DNA of 47,658 nucleotides, from assembly GCF_000495835.1 (NCBI RefSeq), contig NZ_AWGC01000045.1:1-47658 (forward strand), read 5' to 3'. A model generated the notes under the pieces. It had not been told where the DNA came from, made no database searches, and saw only the letters and a list, made by a program, of their open reading frames with translations. The DNA is from Asticcacaulis sp. AC402. GTDB taxonomy: Bacteria > Pseudomonadota > Alphaproteobacteria > Caulobacterales > Caulobacteraceae. Within the stretch, counting starts at the first letter, position 1. Every line of letters starts with the position of its first letter. Below, in pieces: positions 7,869-15,569 of this stretch. The position numbers were made by a program, and so were the translations under genes.

Positions 7869-9023
7869 ATGAAAAAGAAGATTGCTCTGCTTTGGGAATC
7901 AAAGGACCTCGGTCTCTATTCAAATAAGAAGTTCGATAAACTCTACGCGGGGATCGGCCATAACAATGGCAATCTGGCGTTTGTCTATGCCATTGCCAAC
8001 CAGATCGATGCCCGGATCGTCTACGAGCCGTGGCACGCCAAGGCCGAGAAGCTGAATACCTACGATGCCGTTGTCATCCCCAGCGCCAACCAGTTCGGCA
8101 AGCACACAGATCTCGGTGGCCTGGCCGAAAGCTTCGAAAAGATCGAAGTGCCGATCCTGTCGATCGGTCTGGGCGCCCAGGCCGACAGCATGGAGCACGA
8201 CGTCACGCCGACCGAAGGCACGGTCAACTGGGTGAAAGCCATCAACGCCCGCCGCTTCGGTTCGACCTCCAATATCTATACCCGTGGCCCCTTTACCTCG
8301 CGCCAACTCGCTCGCTTCGGCTTCGAGGATACGGTCGTCGGCGGCTGCCCGACCCATTTCATCTCCCCCAATGTCAAGCTGGGCAAGGCTATCGAAAGCG
8401 CCTGGAAGAAGATCAAGATTCCACGCTCCCTGTCGGTTTGTGCCGGCCACCAGTCGTGGGGCAAGGTTCGCCTGGTCGAGCAGCAGCTCATCTCACTGAT
8501 GATGGATTCAGCCGCCATTGGGCAGTACGTCGTCCAGTCAATGAGCGACATGATCAAGATCTCGCGCGCCCTGTTCGAAGAGGTCGATCCGGTCATCCTG
8601 GACCGTATCCGCGTCCACACGGTGCCGCACTATACCCTGGACGAGTTCAAAGCCTGGTGTCGCACCTATGCCCGCTCCTTCTACGACGTGCCGGCATGGA
8701 TGGATTCGCTGACGCGCTATGATCTGACGATCGGGCCGCGCTACCACGGCACCCAACTGGCCATCCAGGCCGAAAAAATGGGTTGCGTCGTCGCCATCGA
8801 TTCGCGCACCGAGGAAATGTGCCGCCAGACAGGTGTACCCGTTTTGACCCTGGCTGAGCTGGAAAAGGAACCGATTACCCGCACCAGCCTCAAAAAGCTG
8901 ATCCGGTTCGACGGCGAGGCCTATGATACGTTCCGCGCCGAACGCGCCCGCAACTATGTCACCTTCCTCGAGAACAACGGCCTCCAGGCCAAGCCCTTCC
9001 TGCTCAAGATCGCCAGCGCCTGA
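7869..9023 (+). CDS. polysaccharide pyruvyl transferase family protein (paralogue)
   Basis: A 384-residue protein that aligns without gaps to the leftward gene at 4984-6138 and is about 70% identical by eye. It shares GHNNGNLAFVYAI, NQFGKHTDL, STSNIYTRGPFTS, VVGGCPTHFIS, HTVPHYT and TIGPRYHGTQLAIQAE. The family uses phosphoenolpyruvate to place pyruvyl groups on surface sugars. ATG 7869 gives MKKKIALLW, matching the paralogue. A strong hairpin terminator follows. The two paralogues flank the 478-residue member in inverted orientation, so the trio probably arose by duplication and divergence in place. Activity is inferred from family only. Confidence 0.88.
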   Translation: MKKKIALLWESKDLGLYSNKKFDKLYAGIGHNNGNLAFVYAIANQIDARIVYEPWHAKAEKLNTYDAVVIPSANQFGKHTDLGGLAESFEKIEVPILSIGLGAQADSMEHDVTPTEGTVNWVKAINARRFGSTSNIYTRGPFTSRQLARFGFEDTVVGGCPTHFISPNVKLGKAIESAWKKIKIPRSLSVCAGHQSWGKVRLVEQQLISLMMDSAAIGQYVVQSMSDMIKISRALFEEVDPVILDRIRVHTVPHYTLDEFKAWCRTYARSFYDVPAWMDSLTRYDLTIGPRYHGTQLAIQAEKMGCVVAIDSRTEEMCRQTGVPVLTLAELEKEPITRTSLKKLIRFDGEAYDTFRAERARNYVTFLENNGLQAKPFLLKIASA

Positions 9024-9042
9024 CCAAAGGATTTTTCTGCGA

Positions 9043-9071
9043 AACGGCCGCGTTTTTCCGACGCGGCCGTT
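9043..9071 (+). terminator. strong rho-independent-like terminator
   Basis: Perfect 10-bp stem aacggccgcg/cgcggccgtt with a 9-base T-rich loop, followed by gttgtttcc, 20 bases after the stop at 9023. Best terminator seen in the locus. Confidence 0.7.
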
Positions 9072-9149
9072 GTTGTTTCCGGGGCATCAATTCCTGGTGG
9101 TTTCGGGCTGCGTCACCGCGGCAACACTTGGCAACACCATTGTGCATTG

Positions 9150-9540
9150 CGGCATCATTTTCGTTGATTTGACTGCGAAAATGGATTGAATTGGGACGTC
9201 ACCGCTAACTTCGCATTTTCAACCCACTCTTTGAGTTTCTTCCCATGATAAGAGGCGCTATTGACAGCATTCACCCCGACAAGATCGGGGGCTGGATCTA
9301 CAGCGAAATCGGTAGTCTTCGCGGCCGACGCGTTCTGGCCTTTGTCGGCAATCAATGTATCGGTTCGGGTGAAATCGGCCTTTTTCGCCAGGATTTGGCC
9401 GATGCCGGCCTCGATGAAGGCTTTGTCGGTTTTCATTTCGACATCAGCCTCCCCAGCCGGGACAGGTTACCCAGCGTGGTTGTCAGCCTGGAAAACAGCG
9501 ATCTGTTCCTGAAACAGCCGGACTCCGTCGTTGGCACGCT
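9150..9540 (+). repeat. duplicated unit, copy 1 (leader plus GW-module gene)
   Basis: Similar to about 9719-10115. The coding parts match at about 80% of residues over 95 codons, and the leader also matches (catcattttcgttgat against catcatttttgttgat, about 92 and 98 bases before each ATG). The duplication therefore carried its promoter region. Confidence 0.7.
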
Positions 9541-9604
9541 CTCGACGATAACCGCCCTGCCGGCTGCCGGCACGGCCCTTCCCGGTCAAAGACGCACCTT
9601 CTGA
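9245..9604 (+). CDS. stand-alone GW-module protein
   Basis: A 119-residue cytoplasmic-looking protein with no signal peptide or membrane segment. Residues 2-70 are one copy of the module that recurs in this locus: G-x-I-D...D-K-I-G-G-W-I-Y, then RVLAFV.NQCIGSGE, then FRQDLADAGLDEGFVGFHFDISL. Residues after about 97 are low-complexity (A, T, P, G) and do not match the longer paralogue at 9820, so this looks like a truncated tandem copy. I recall similar modules at the N-termini of proteobacterial polysaccharide proteins, but no function is established to my knowledge. A carbohydrate-binding role is a guess. Start ATG 9245 matches the paralogue's start. Confidence 0.75.
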   Translation: MIRGAIDSIHPDKIGGWIYSEIGSLRGRRVLAFVGNQCIGSGEIGLFRQDLADAGLDEGFVGFHFDISLPSRDRLPSVVVSLENSDLFLKQPDSVVGTLSTITALPAAGTALPGQRRTF

Positions 9605-9718
9605 ACCGTCTTCGCTGCGGTCTCTTCGCGCAGGCATTGTCAAATTCCACTGGCTGCGCTTATAGTTAGGTCGGGGCCGCGTCGGAACGGTCATAGTTCG
9701 TTTCTCCTTTGCGTAGCG

Positions 9719-10115
9719 CGACATCATTTTTGTTGATCTCGCCGCCAATTTGGATTGTATGGCGCCCCATCAGTGAGCTTGCATCTTCCACCCTGCTATT
9801 TCCGAGAAAAAAGACCGCAATGATCAGAGGCGCAATCGACAATGTTCACCCCGACAAGATCGGGGGATGGATTTACAGCGAACAGGGCAGCCTTAAGGGC
9901 AAGCGCGTGCTGGCCTTTGTCGCCGGCCAGTGCGTCGGCGCCGGTGAGGTCGGCCTGTTCCGTCAGGACCTGGCCGATGCCGGCATGGACGAAGGCTTCG
10001 TCGGCTTCAACTTCGACATCAGCCTGCCCAATCGCGATGCCCTGCCCAGCGTAATTGTCAGCCTCGAAAACAGCGATCTGTTCCTGAAACAGGGCAATTC
10101 CGTCGTCGTCGACGC
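9719..10115 (+). repeat. duplicated unit, copy 2 (leader plus GW-module gene)
   Basis: Partner of the unit at 9150-9540. Similarity ends near codon 95, after SLENSDLFLKQ.NSVV, where the two proteins diverge. Confidence 0.7.
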
Positions 10116-10641
10116 GGTCGCGGCCTATGGCGCCTCCGCGCCGTCCGGTTCTGCCGACGCGCCCGCCGCCGGTCACTCGCCGGCCTCGATCGACTGGATG
10201 CTGTCTACCGGCTGGCTGTCCAAGGCCGATGCCGACTTCCTGAAATATGTGGCCAGCGTCGGTTTCTTCACCCGTTCGCTGCGCCGGGGCAAGACCGAGA
10301 TAATCCCGGCCGAGGCCGAGGCCGAACGGCTGTTTTCGATCTATAGCACCCGTGCCACCAAGGTAACGACGCGGACCATAAACCTCAGCGAACTGGCCGC
10401 CAAGCGCGGTGAACTGCTGGCGGAGTTGGAGGTGCCCTTCGTCGCCATCTCCTCGGCCTCTGGTATTGTCCGGGTGGCTGAAGGCTCGAACCAGGCCGAC
10501 TACGCCCGCGGTTCCGAGAACCTGGCCGAACTGCCGGCCAACAAGTGCAGCCTGGACATGCTGATCTTCCTCGACCTGCGCACGGAATTCGTGTGCGAGG
10601 GCGGCCGTGCGGCCCGCCTGTTCGTGGTGTCCGCGGCCTGA
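9820..10641 (+). CDS. GW-module protein with unknown C-terminal domain
   Basis: A 273-residue protein. Residues 1-95 match the protein at 9245 at about 80% (MIRGAID.VHPDKIGGWIYSE, FRQDLADAGMDEGFVGF). A linker rich in A, S, P and G (about 100-122) leads to a C-terminal domain I do not recognise, with SIDWMLSTGWLSKADADFLKYV and CSLDMLIFLDLRTEFV. No signal peptide or transmembrane helix. ATG 9820 is chosen because it matches the paralogue; an open frame from 9709 adds unrelated residues. It ends at a hairpin shared with the convergent gene. Possibly a glycan-binding or scaffold protein of the locus (inference). Confidence 0.78.
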   Translation: MIRGAIDNVHPDKIGGWIYSEQGSLKGKRVLAFVAGQCVGAGEVGLFRQDLADAGMDEGFVGFNFDISLPNRDALPSVIVSLENSDLFLKQGNSVVVDAVAAYGASAPSGSADAPAAGHSPASIDWMLSTGWLSKADADFLKYVASVGFFTRSLRRGKTEIIPAEAEAERLFSIYSTRATKVTTRTINLSELAAKRGELLAELEVPFVAISSASGIVRVAEGSNQADYARGSENLAELPANKCSLDMLIFLDLRTEFVCEGGRAARLFVVSAA

Positions 10642-10652
10642 CGCCCGGAAGG

Positions 10653-10678
10653 ATCGGCCTGCTCTACAACAGGCCGAT
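10653..10678. terminator. bidirectional hairpin between convergent genes
   Basis: Perfect 9-bp stem atcggcctg/caggccgat with loop ctctacaa, between stops at 10641 (+) and 10664 (-). The loop contains the minus-strand stop codon. No T-run. Confidence 0.5.
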
Positions 10679-11404
10679 TACCTCCGGACGTTCAAAAATC
10701 TCGGTGACCAGGGCCTTGTCGCCTTCGGCTTGGTCTTGGCGGAAGCGGTCGATACAGCGCTTGTATTGCCCGGCGGAATCGGGCAGCGGCGTCAGTTCGC
10801 GGCGAATCGTGGTGCCGGGAATAGCCGCATCGGCCGCATGGACAGCCCTCAGCCAGTTGGCGTCCGGCGTTCGCTTGTCCAACCCCTGTTCGAGATTGAC
10901 GACGGCACCATGTTCGCCGTGAAGGGCGTAGAAGACCCTGGTCGCTTCGGCGCCACGCGTATTGACGATCTTGCAGCCCAGCGTGACGAAGCGAACATCA
11001 CGATAGCGGAGGCTTTCGTTTTCATACCCCTTAAAGGTCAAAAGCGTGCTCTCGGCCCGGTCCGTGTAGATGGCGACCCCCGAGGTCGTGTTTATGGCAA
11101 TCGCCGCAACCATGGCCACGAGCCCGATCGCCAGCAGACCCTCGGCCCAATAGCGCAAACGTTCGCGCCACTGGGTGCGGCTCAACACAAAGAGAAACAG
11201 ATTGAAGCCGATCAGCCCGAACATCACCACCTGGGTTCGCACCGGCCACCAGAACAGGGGTGGCGGATCGCGCAGTGTATGGAACAGATACTGGCTCTCC
11301 CAACCGGGGATTTCGAAACAAATTCCGTAGATGATGACCAAGATGGCAAAGGTGAAATGCATGGTGTTGCGCCCAAGCAAGAACCCCTTGATGCGAGATA
11401 GCAT
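10664..11404 (-). CDS. inner-membrane protein of unknown function
   Basis: A 246-residue protein with three predicted transmembrane helices in its first 115 residues (about 15-35, 58-76 and 91-108), then a soluble C-terminal part of about 130 residues, likely periplasmic. That part has no motif I know. Start ATG 11404 has AGGGACAGG upstream and gives the basic N-terminus MLSRIKGFLLGRN; the open frame to 11617 upstream lacks protein-like character. It is the only gene of this stretch read leftward, convergent with the GW-module gene and divergent from the one at 11722. A link to the polysaccharide pathway is by position only. Confidence 0.7.
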   Translation of the reverse strand: MLSRIKGFLLGRNTMHFTFAILVIIYGICFEIPGWESQYLFHTLRDPPPLFWWPVRTQVVMFGLIGFNLFLFVLSRTQWRERLRYWAEGLLAIGLVAMVAAIAINTTSGVAIYTDRAESTLLTFKGYENESLRYRDVRFVTLGCKIVNTRGAEATRVFYALHGEHGAVVNLEQGLDKRTPDANWLRAVHAADAAIPGTTIRRELTPLPDSAGQYKRCIDRFRQDQAEGDKALVTEIFERPEVIGLL

Positions 11405-11721
11405 GATACCTGTCCCTGCCGCGCGGCCGCGAAGGCGGCGCCCTGCATGCGGCTCCCGCTCAGTGCCAGAGGCTCCTGCGTATGGCAATCCTGTTTCTGG
11501 TGCTCTGAGAGTCTGGATCGGCCGCATTTTTCGGACCAAAGGTCGGTAAAAGGCTGGCGAGTCTGCGAATAACCCATGCTGCACGGCACAATAACGATGG
11601 TCCTTGCCTTGTGGCAAAGAAAATTGTCTATTATAAACCGAAGTTTGCTAGGCGATCAGCCAGCCGGGGGGCGGCGCCGTTTACGCATTTTGATCCAAAT
11701 GACATTTGACACGAGTTGGAC
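11405..11721. other. intergenic region between divergent genes, 317 bases
   Basis: Contains a plausible rightward promoter (11609-11637) and the leader of the 11722 gene. Otherwise no gene or repeat was seen. Confidence 0.5.
11609..11637 (+). promoter_or_regulatory. candidate sigma70-type promoter
   Basis: TTGTGG (11609-11614), a 17-base spacer, then TATAAA (11632-11637), about 85 bases before the start of the GW-module protein at 11722. Good spacing in an otherwise GC-rich context. Confidence 0.42.
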
Positions 11722-13842
11722 ATGAATTCTCCTGCGACGCCGGAAAACGAGTACGAGCCAGAGATCTTTTATGAAAACAACTCCATTGCCGGCATCCTGA
11801 CGCCGAAGGTGGAAACGCCGCTGGTCGAGGCTCCCGTTGAGAGCCAGGTCGACGCCCCAATCGAGCCCGAGGTCGAAACGCCCAAACCTGACATTGTGCG
11901 GTATGAAGGCCGCGTCGATTACTTCGACCTCAACAGTACGATCAATGGCTGGGCACTGAACCTCAATGACTCCGACGCGCCGGTCGTCCTGGAATTCTGG
12001 GCCGACTCGATGTTGCTTGGGACCTGCGAGACGAGCCTGCCACGTCCTGATGTCCTCAATGCCTTCAAATGTTCCGGTCTGCCCGGCTACGCTTTCGAGG
12101 GCGAGACCCTTGCCAAGGCGCGCAGTTATCAGGAAATCAATCCGGAGGTCGTCTTTGCCGTCCGTCCGGAAAACTCCGGCTTTACGCTCAAATTCACCAA
12201 TTCCACCCAACCTGCCGAAACGCCCGAAACCTTTCAGGAGGAACCGGAAACCGGCGCCGATCTGGCCCTGATGGGCCGGCTCTCAGCCCTCGAGGGCGAG
12301 GCTCATAGCCTGTACGGTATCCCCGTGCGTGCCGATTCGTGCGTCGGTTTCATTGAGGCCATTGCGCGCGACGAAAACAACCTGATCTGGGTCATTGGCT
12401 GGATGCAGCGTGACGACTTGGTTGACCGCCCGGTCATCATTCAGGACGACGCCAAATACGCCGCAGGTCTTGCCTACACCCTGTTTACCCGTCCTGACCT
12501 GCCTCCCGAAGCCGCGGGTTTCGTTGGCGTGCTGCAGACCGACTGGCAGCCCTCGACCGATACAGCGCCGATATTTTTTATCCAGATCGGCACCGGCCGC
12601 CACCTGCGCGCCGTCAACCCTATCAATATCGTTCCCAAGACAACCCTGATCTCTTACGCCCGGCCCCACTGGCAAAGCGCCAAGTCGAAACACAACCTGG
12701 GGCTACAGCACCTCGTCGCCAACTCGCAATCCTGGGACATTTTACCGGAAGACTACAGCCCCGAGCGCATGGCAGTCGAAGACGTTCAGGTCATTGCGAA
12801 ATTCGGCTGTTTCGTCACCGGCTGGGCGGTCAGCCCGACCAAGAAGCTCGACACTCTGCATTTACGCGCCGGGCAGACAGTCATGTCGTGCGATCCGGCG
12901 GTTATTACCTTCAAGCCGCGCCCCGACCTGTCGAGTGTCCTGCCCAATGGCGATGATGTCCTGCAACGGGCCGGGTTCTCGGCCTTTTTCGAGGGCGATA
13001 TCGAAGATACCGATATCAACGACCTGCGTCTGAAGATCGTCTACAACGACCGAACGGCGCTGAACTTCCAGATTAGCCCCAAGCAGGTCCGCAAGATCAG
13101 CCATTCTGGTGGCGCTACCCGGCTGCAGACCATCTATCCGACCATCATGGCCGAACCGTTTTTCCCGCGCATGGCCAAGGCCCTGCGCCGGCTTGATAAG
13201 CAGAGGGCGCGCACCATCACGGTGCTTCAGGCCCAGACGGCGGCCCACGCCGTCGTCTTCGCCACCCCGCGAAGCCAGTCGGATATCTTCCTGATGTTTG
13301 CCGGCATTCGCGAGCACGTGAACAGTCTGCCGAACGACACCGGCATCGTTATCCTCGCCAGTTCGGACGAATTTCGGGCAACGGCGGTCTTCCACTTTAA
13401 CGAACTAAAGCGCTGCACCGATCATCCGGTCAGCCTGGTTTTTGTCGAGGATGTTCGGCTGGCGTCCTACGCTGTCCCGGCCGTGCTCGAAAAGCACGTT
13501 CAGGCCAAGACCTTCGCCTATGTCGCCAGCGGCACCCATCTGTCGGCCGCCGGGTGGCGTGCCGTCAGTCAGGCGCGCGAGGGCCTGACCTTTTTCGACG
13601 TTGGCAACCCCGTCCAACCGACAGCGGCGGGCGAGGCGAGCTTTAGCTGTTTTGCGTGGAATGTCGTCGGCATTAAGGCCTATCTCGACCGGACCGATAC
13701 CCCGGCGGGGGGACTGGAAAGCCTGCCTCCGGCCAGCAAACTACTGACCCTGGCCAGGCGCGTTCCCGGCGCCGCCAGCGCTTTGTTCTTCCCGTCACCC
13801 TCCCCACTTCTGCATGCCATCAACAGCCGGTTCGAGAGCTAA
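11722..13842 (+). CDS. large protein with three GW modules, polysaccharide locus
   Basis: A 706-residue protein without signal peptide. After a Pro/Glu/Val-rich stretch (about 30-57) come three copies of the locus module: about 60-130 (GRVDYFDL...INGWALN...LPRPDVLN...LPGYAFEG), 210-285 (GFIEAIA...VIGWMQR...TRPDLPPEAAGFVG) and 352-435 (VIAKFGCFVTGWAV...KPRPDLSS...AGFSAFF). The last ~220 residues resemble an alpha/beta transferase fold (VILASSDEF, VSLVFVED, AYVASGTHL) but lack a clear DXD or EX7E motif, so I do not call it an enzyme. Start is ATG 11722 or TTG 11716, two codons earlier. It precedes the GT4 gene by two bases and is probably co-expressed. Possible role: glycan binding or assembly scaffold (inference). 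Confidence 0.78.
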   Translation: MNSPATPENEYEPEIFYENNSIAGILTPKVETPLVEAPVESQVDAPIEPEVETPKPDIVRYEGRVDYFDLNSTINGWALNLNDSDAPVVLEFWADSMLLGTCETSLPRPDVLNAFKCSGLPGYAFEGETLAKARSYQEINPEVVFAVRPENSGFTLKFTNSTQPAETPETFQEEPETGADLALMGRLSALEGEAHSLYGIPVRADSCVGFIEAIARDENNLIWVIGWMQRDDLVDRPVIIQDDAKYAAGLAYTLFTRPDLPPEAAGFVGVLQTDWQPSTDTAPIFFIQIGTGRHLRAVNPINIVPKTTLISYARPHWQSAKSKHNLGLQHLVANSQSWDILPEDYSPERMAVEDVQVIAKFGCFVTGWAVSPTKKLDTLHLRAGQTVMSCDPAVITFKPRPDLSSVLPNGDDVLQRAGFSAFFEGDIEDTDINDLRLKIVYNDRTALNFQISPKQVRKISHSGGATRLQTIYPTIMAEPFFPRMAKALRRLDKQRARTITVLQAQTAAHAVVFATPRSQSDIFLMFAGIREHVNSLPNDTGIVILASSDEFRATAVFHFNELKRCTDHPVSLVFVEDVRLASYAVPAVLEKHVQAKTFAYVASGTHLSAAGWRAVSQAREGLTFFDVGNPVQPTAAGEASFSCFAWNVVGIKAYLDRTDTPAGGLESLPPASKLLTLARRVPGAASALFFPSPSPLLHAINSRFES

Positions 13843-13844
13843 TC

Positions 13845-15377
13845 GTGAAAAAGCCCAAGTCCACCGCCAAATTCACCAGCCAGACCGTCCCGAATTCGGC
13901 CGTCGCCAAACCGGCCGTCACCAACCTGCCGATTTCCGTACAGACTGCCCCAGTTCAGATTGAGACAGCGCAGATTGAGCCAGTGCAGATTGAGCCAGTG
14001 CAGATTGAGCCAGTGCAGATTGAGCCAGTGCAGACGGGACCAGCTTCGCCGGTCACCGTCCACAGCGGTCCAGTTATGACTGCACCGGATGCCCCGGCCA
14101 CCGAGCCCAGACCTAAACCAAAGGCCTCGCAACGTATTGCTGTCGTCAGCCACAGCCATCCCTCGATCAGCAAGGGCGGGGCTGAAATTGCCGCCTACAC
14201 CCTTTTTCATGGCCTGCGCCGCCTGGGATATGACGCTGTTTTCATCGGGGCCTGCCAGCAAAGCCAGCGCGGCAAGATCGAATTAGGGCCCAACGAATAT
14301 GCCCTGTATTACGATCCCCACATCTACGACCACTTCTATCATCTGGCGTCGGGCGAAGTCGGCATTCAACTGATGACCCTGATCCGTGAGCTGGACATCG
14401 ACCTGCTCAACTTCCACCACTTTTTCAATATGGGTCTGGCGGCCTTCAAAGAGGCAGCCCAGGAAGCCAGCGTCGTCTTTACCATCCACGAATTCCTGTC
14501 CATCTGCCATAATCACGGCCAGATGATCACCCGGCCAGCCCAGATCCTGTGCAGCGCCAGTTCGCCTAATGCCTGCGGCGCCTGCTTCCCCGAGTACAGC
14601 TCGCAGCAGTTCGCCCTCCGCAAGCAGAACTTCCTCGACAGCCTGACTTTGGCAGACGCCTTCGTCTCTCCCAGTCACTTCCTGGCCGACCGTTTCGTCG
14701 CGTGGGGGCTTGAGCGCGACCGCATGAACGTCATCGAGAACGGGCTGATGCACCTGCATCCCCCCCACCTCGCAAGCCACGCCGAAAACCACATCTGGAA
14801 GTTCGGCTTCTTTGGCCAGATTAACCCGTTCAAGGGCGTCGACATCATCCTCCAGGCCTGCGAACTGATCTCGAAAAAGCCCGATCTGGCGGCCGGGATC
14901 CGCATATTGATTCATGGCAACCTGATCGGCCAGTCGGACAGCTTCGTGAAAAAGTTCGAAGACGCGCTCGAAGCCTATGACTTCCTGTCGTATCTCGGCG
15001 CCTACAACAACAGTTCCGTCAACAGCCTGATGGAGAACTGCGACTACATCCTGATGCCCAGTCGTTGGTGGGAAAACTCCCCCGTCGTCATCCAGGAAGC
15101 CTATGCCGTCAAGCGCCCGCTGATCTGCACCGGCATCGGCGGCATGGCCGAGAAGGTCATCAACAATGTCAGCGGCCTGCATTTCGCCTTCAACGATCCC
15201 GCCGATCTGATGGCGGTGATCGAGAAAGGCGCCTCGGCAAGCGTGCACAGCGCCCTGGTCAACGGCATCCCTGCCGTCCTCACCGCCGACGACATGGCCC
15301 GGGAATATCTGAACGTCTTCAAGCATATCGGGGCCTCTGTGGCGGCCGCTGAAACGGATGCCGTACCGGCGGAGTAA
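13845..15377 (+). CDS. GT4-family glycosyltransferase with repeat-bearing N-terminal tail
   Basis: A 510-residue protein. Residues from about 96 on form a GT-B family 4 glycosyltransferase: RIAVVSHSHPSISKGGAE, FGFFGQINPFKGVDIIL, and the EX7E site Glu410/Glu418 in RWWENSPVVIQEA, then GIGGMAEKV. It is a paralogue of the gene at 1912-3162. The first ~95 residues are a disordered tail, lysine-rich then Val/Pro/Gln-rich, with five QIE-type pentapeptide repeats encoded by a 15-bp DNA tandem repeat. The start is GTG 13845, two bases after the previous stop; the ribosome site is weak (GAGAG), which suggests coupling. Role: sugar addition in the surface glycan; specificity unknown. Confidence 0.88.
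   Translation: MKKPKSTAKFTSQTVPNSAVAKPAVTNLPISVQTAPVQIETAQIEPVQIEPVQIEPVQIEPVQTGPASPVTVHSGPVMTAPDAPATEPRPKPKASQRIAVVSHSHPSISKGGAEIAAYTLFHGLRRLGYDAVFIGACQQSQRGKIELGPNEYALYYDPHIYDHFYHLASGEVGIQLMTLIRELDIDLLNFHHFFNMGLAAFKEAAQEASVVFTIHEFLSICHNHGQMITRPAQILCSASSPNACGACFPEYSSQQFALRKQNFLDSLTLADAFVSPSHFLADRFVAWGLERDRMNVIENGLMHLHPPHLASHAENHIWKFGFFGQINPFKGVDIILQACELISKKPDLAAGIRILIHGNLIGQSDSFVKKFEDALEAYDFLSYLGAYNNSSVNSLMENCDYILMPSRWWENSPVVIQEAYAVKRPLICTGIGGMAEKVINNVSGLHFAFNDPADLMAVIEKGASASVHSALVNGIPAVLTADDMAREYLNVFKHIGASVAAAETDAVPAE
13956..14030 (+). repeat. 15-bp in-frame tandem repeat (QIEPV)
   Basis: Four perfect copies of cagattgagccagtg (13971-14030), preceded by one imperfect copy (13956-13970, QIETA). 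Each copy is five codons, so gain or loss of units changes tail length without a frameshift. Confidence 0.95.
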
Positions 15378-15391
15378 CCCGCCAGCTTTGC

Positions 15392-15429
15392 TTCGGGTTT
15401 TCATATTGCAACTGCGAAGAAAACCTGAA
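15392..15429. terminator. 11-bp hairpin after the GT4 gene
   Basis: Stem ttcgggttttc/gaaaacctgaa with one G-T pair and a 16-base loop, 15 bases past the stop at 15377 and before the ABC exporter genes. No T-run on the plus strand. Confidence 0.38.
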
Positions 15430-15569
15430 ACTAATGAAACCGCAGCTTGGGCCGTGGCTTGCGCCGGTGGCTTTTTGCTGTAGAAGCAGTTCACGTCCCG
15501 CAGCGTTTCGGCGGGCACAGGCCGTGCAATTTTTGCGGCCCGTCACGCAGCAAGTGGTTAGACATACGA

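Noticed and set aside
9709-9819. Upstream extension of the GW-module gene at 9820 to an ATG at 9709
   Set aside because: The paralogue at 9245 starts exactly at the MIRGAID methionine, and the extension overlaps the duplicated leader.
13956-14030. Regular repeats considered as a CRISPR-like array
   Set aside because: The units are 15 bp, contiguous without spacers, and in frame in a coding region.
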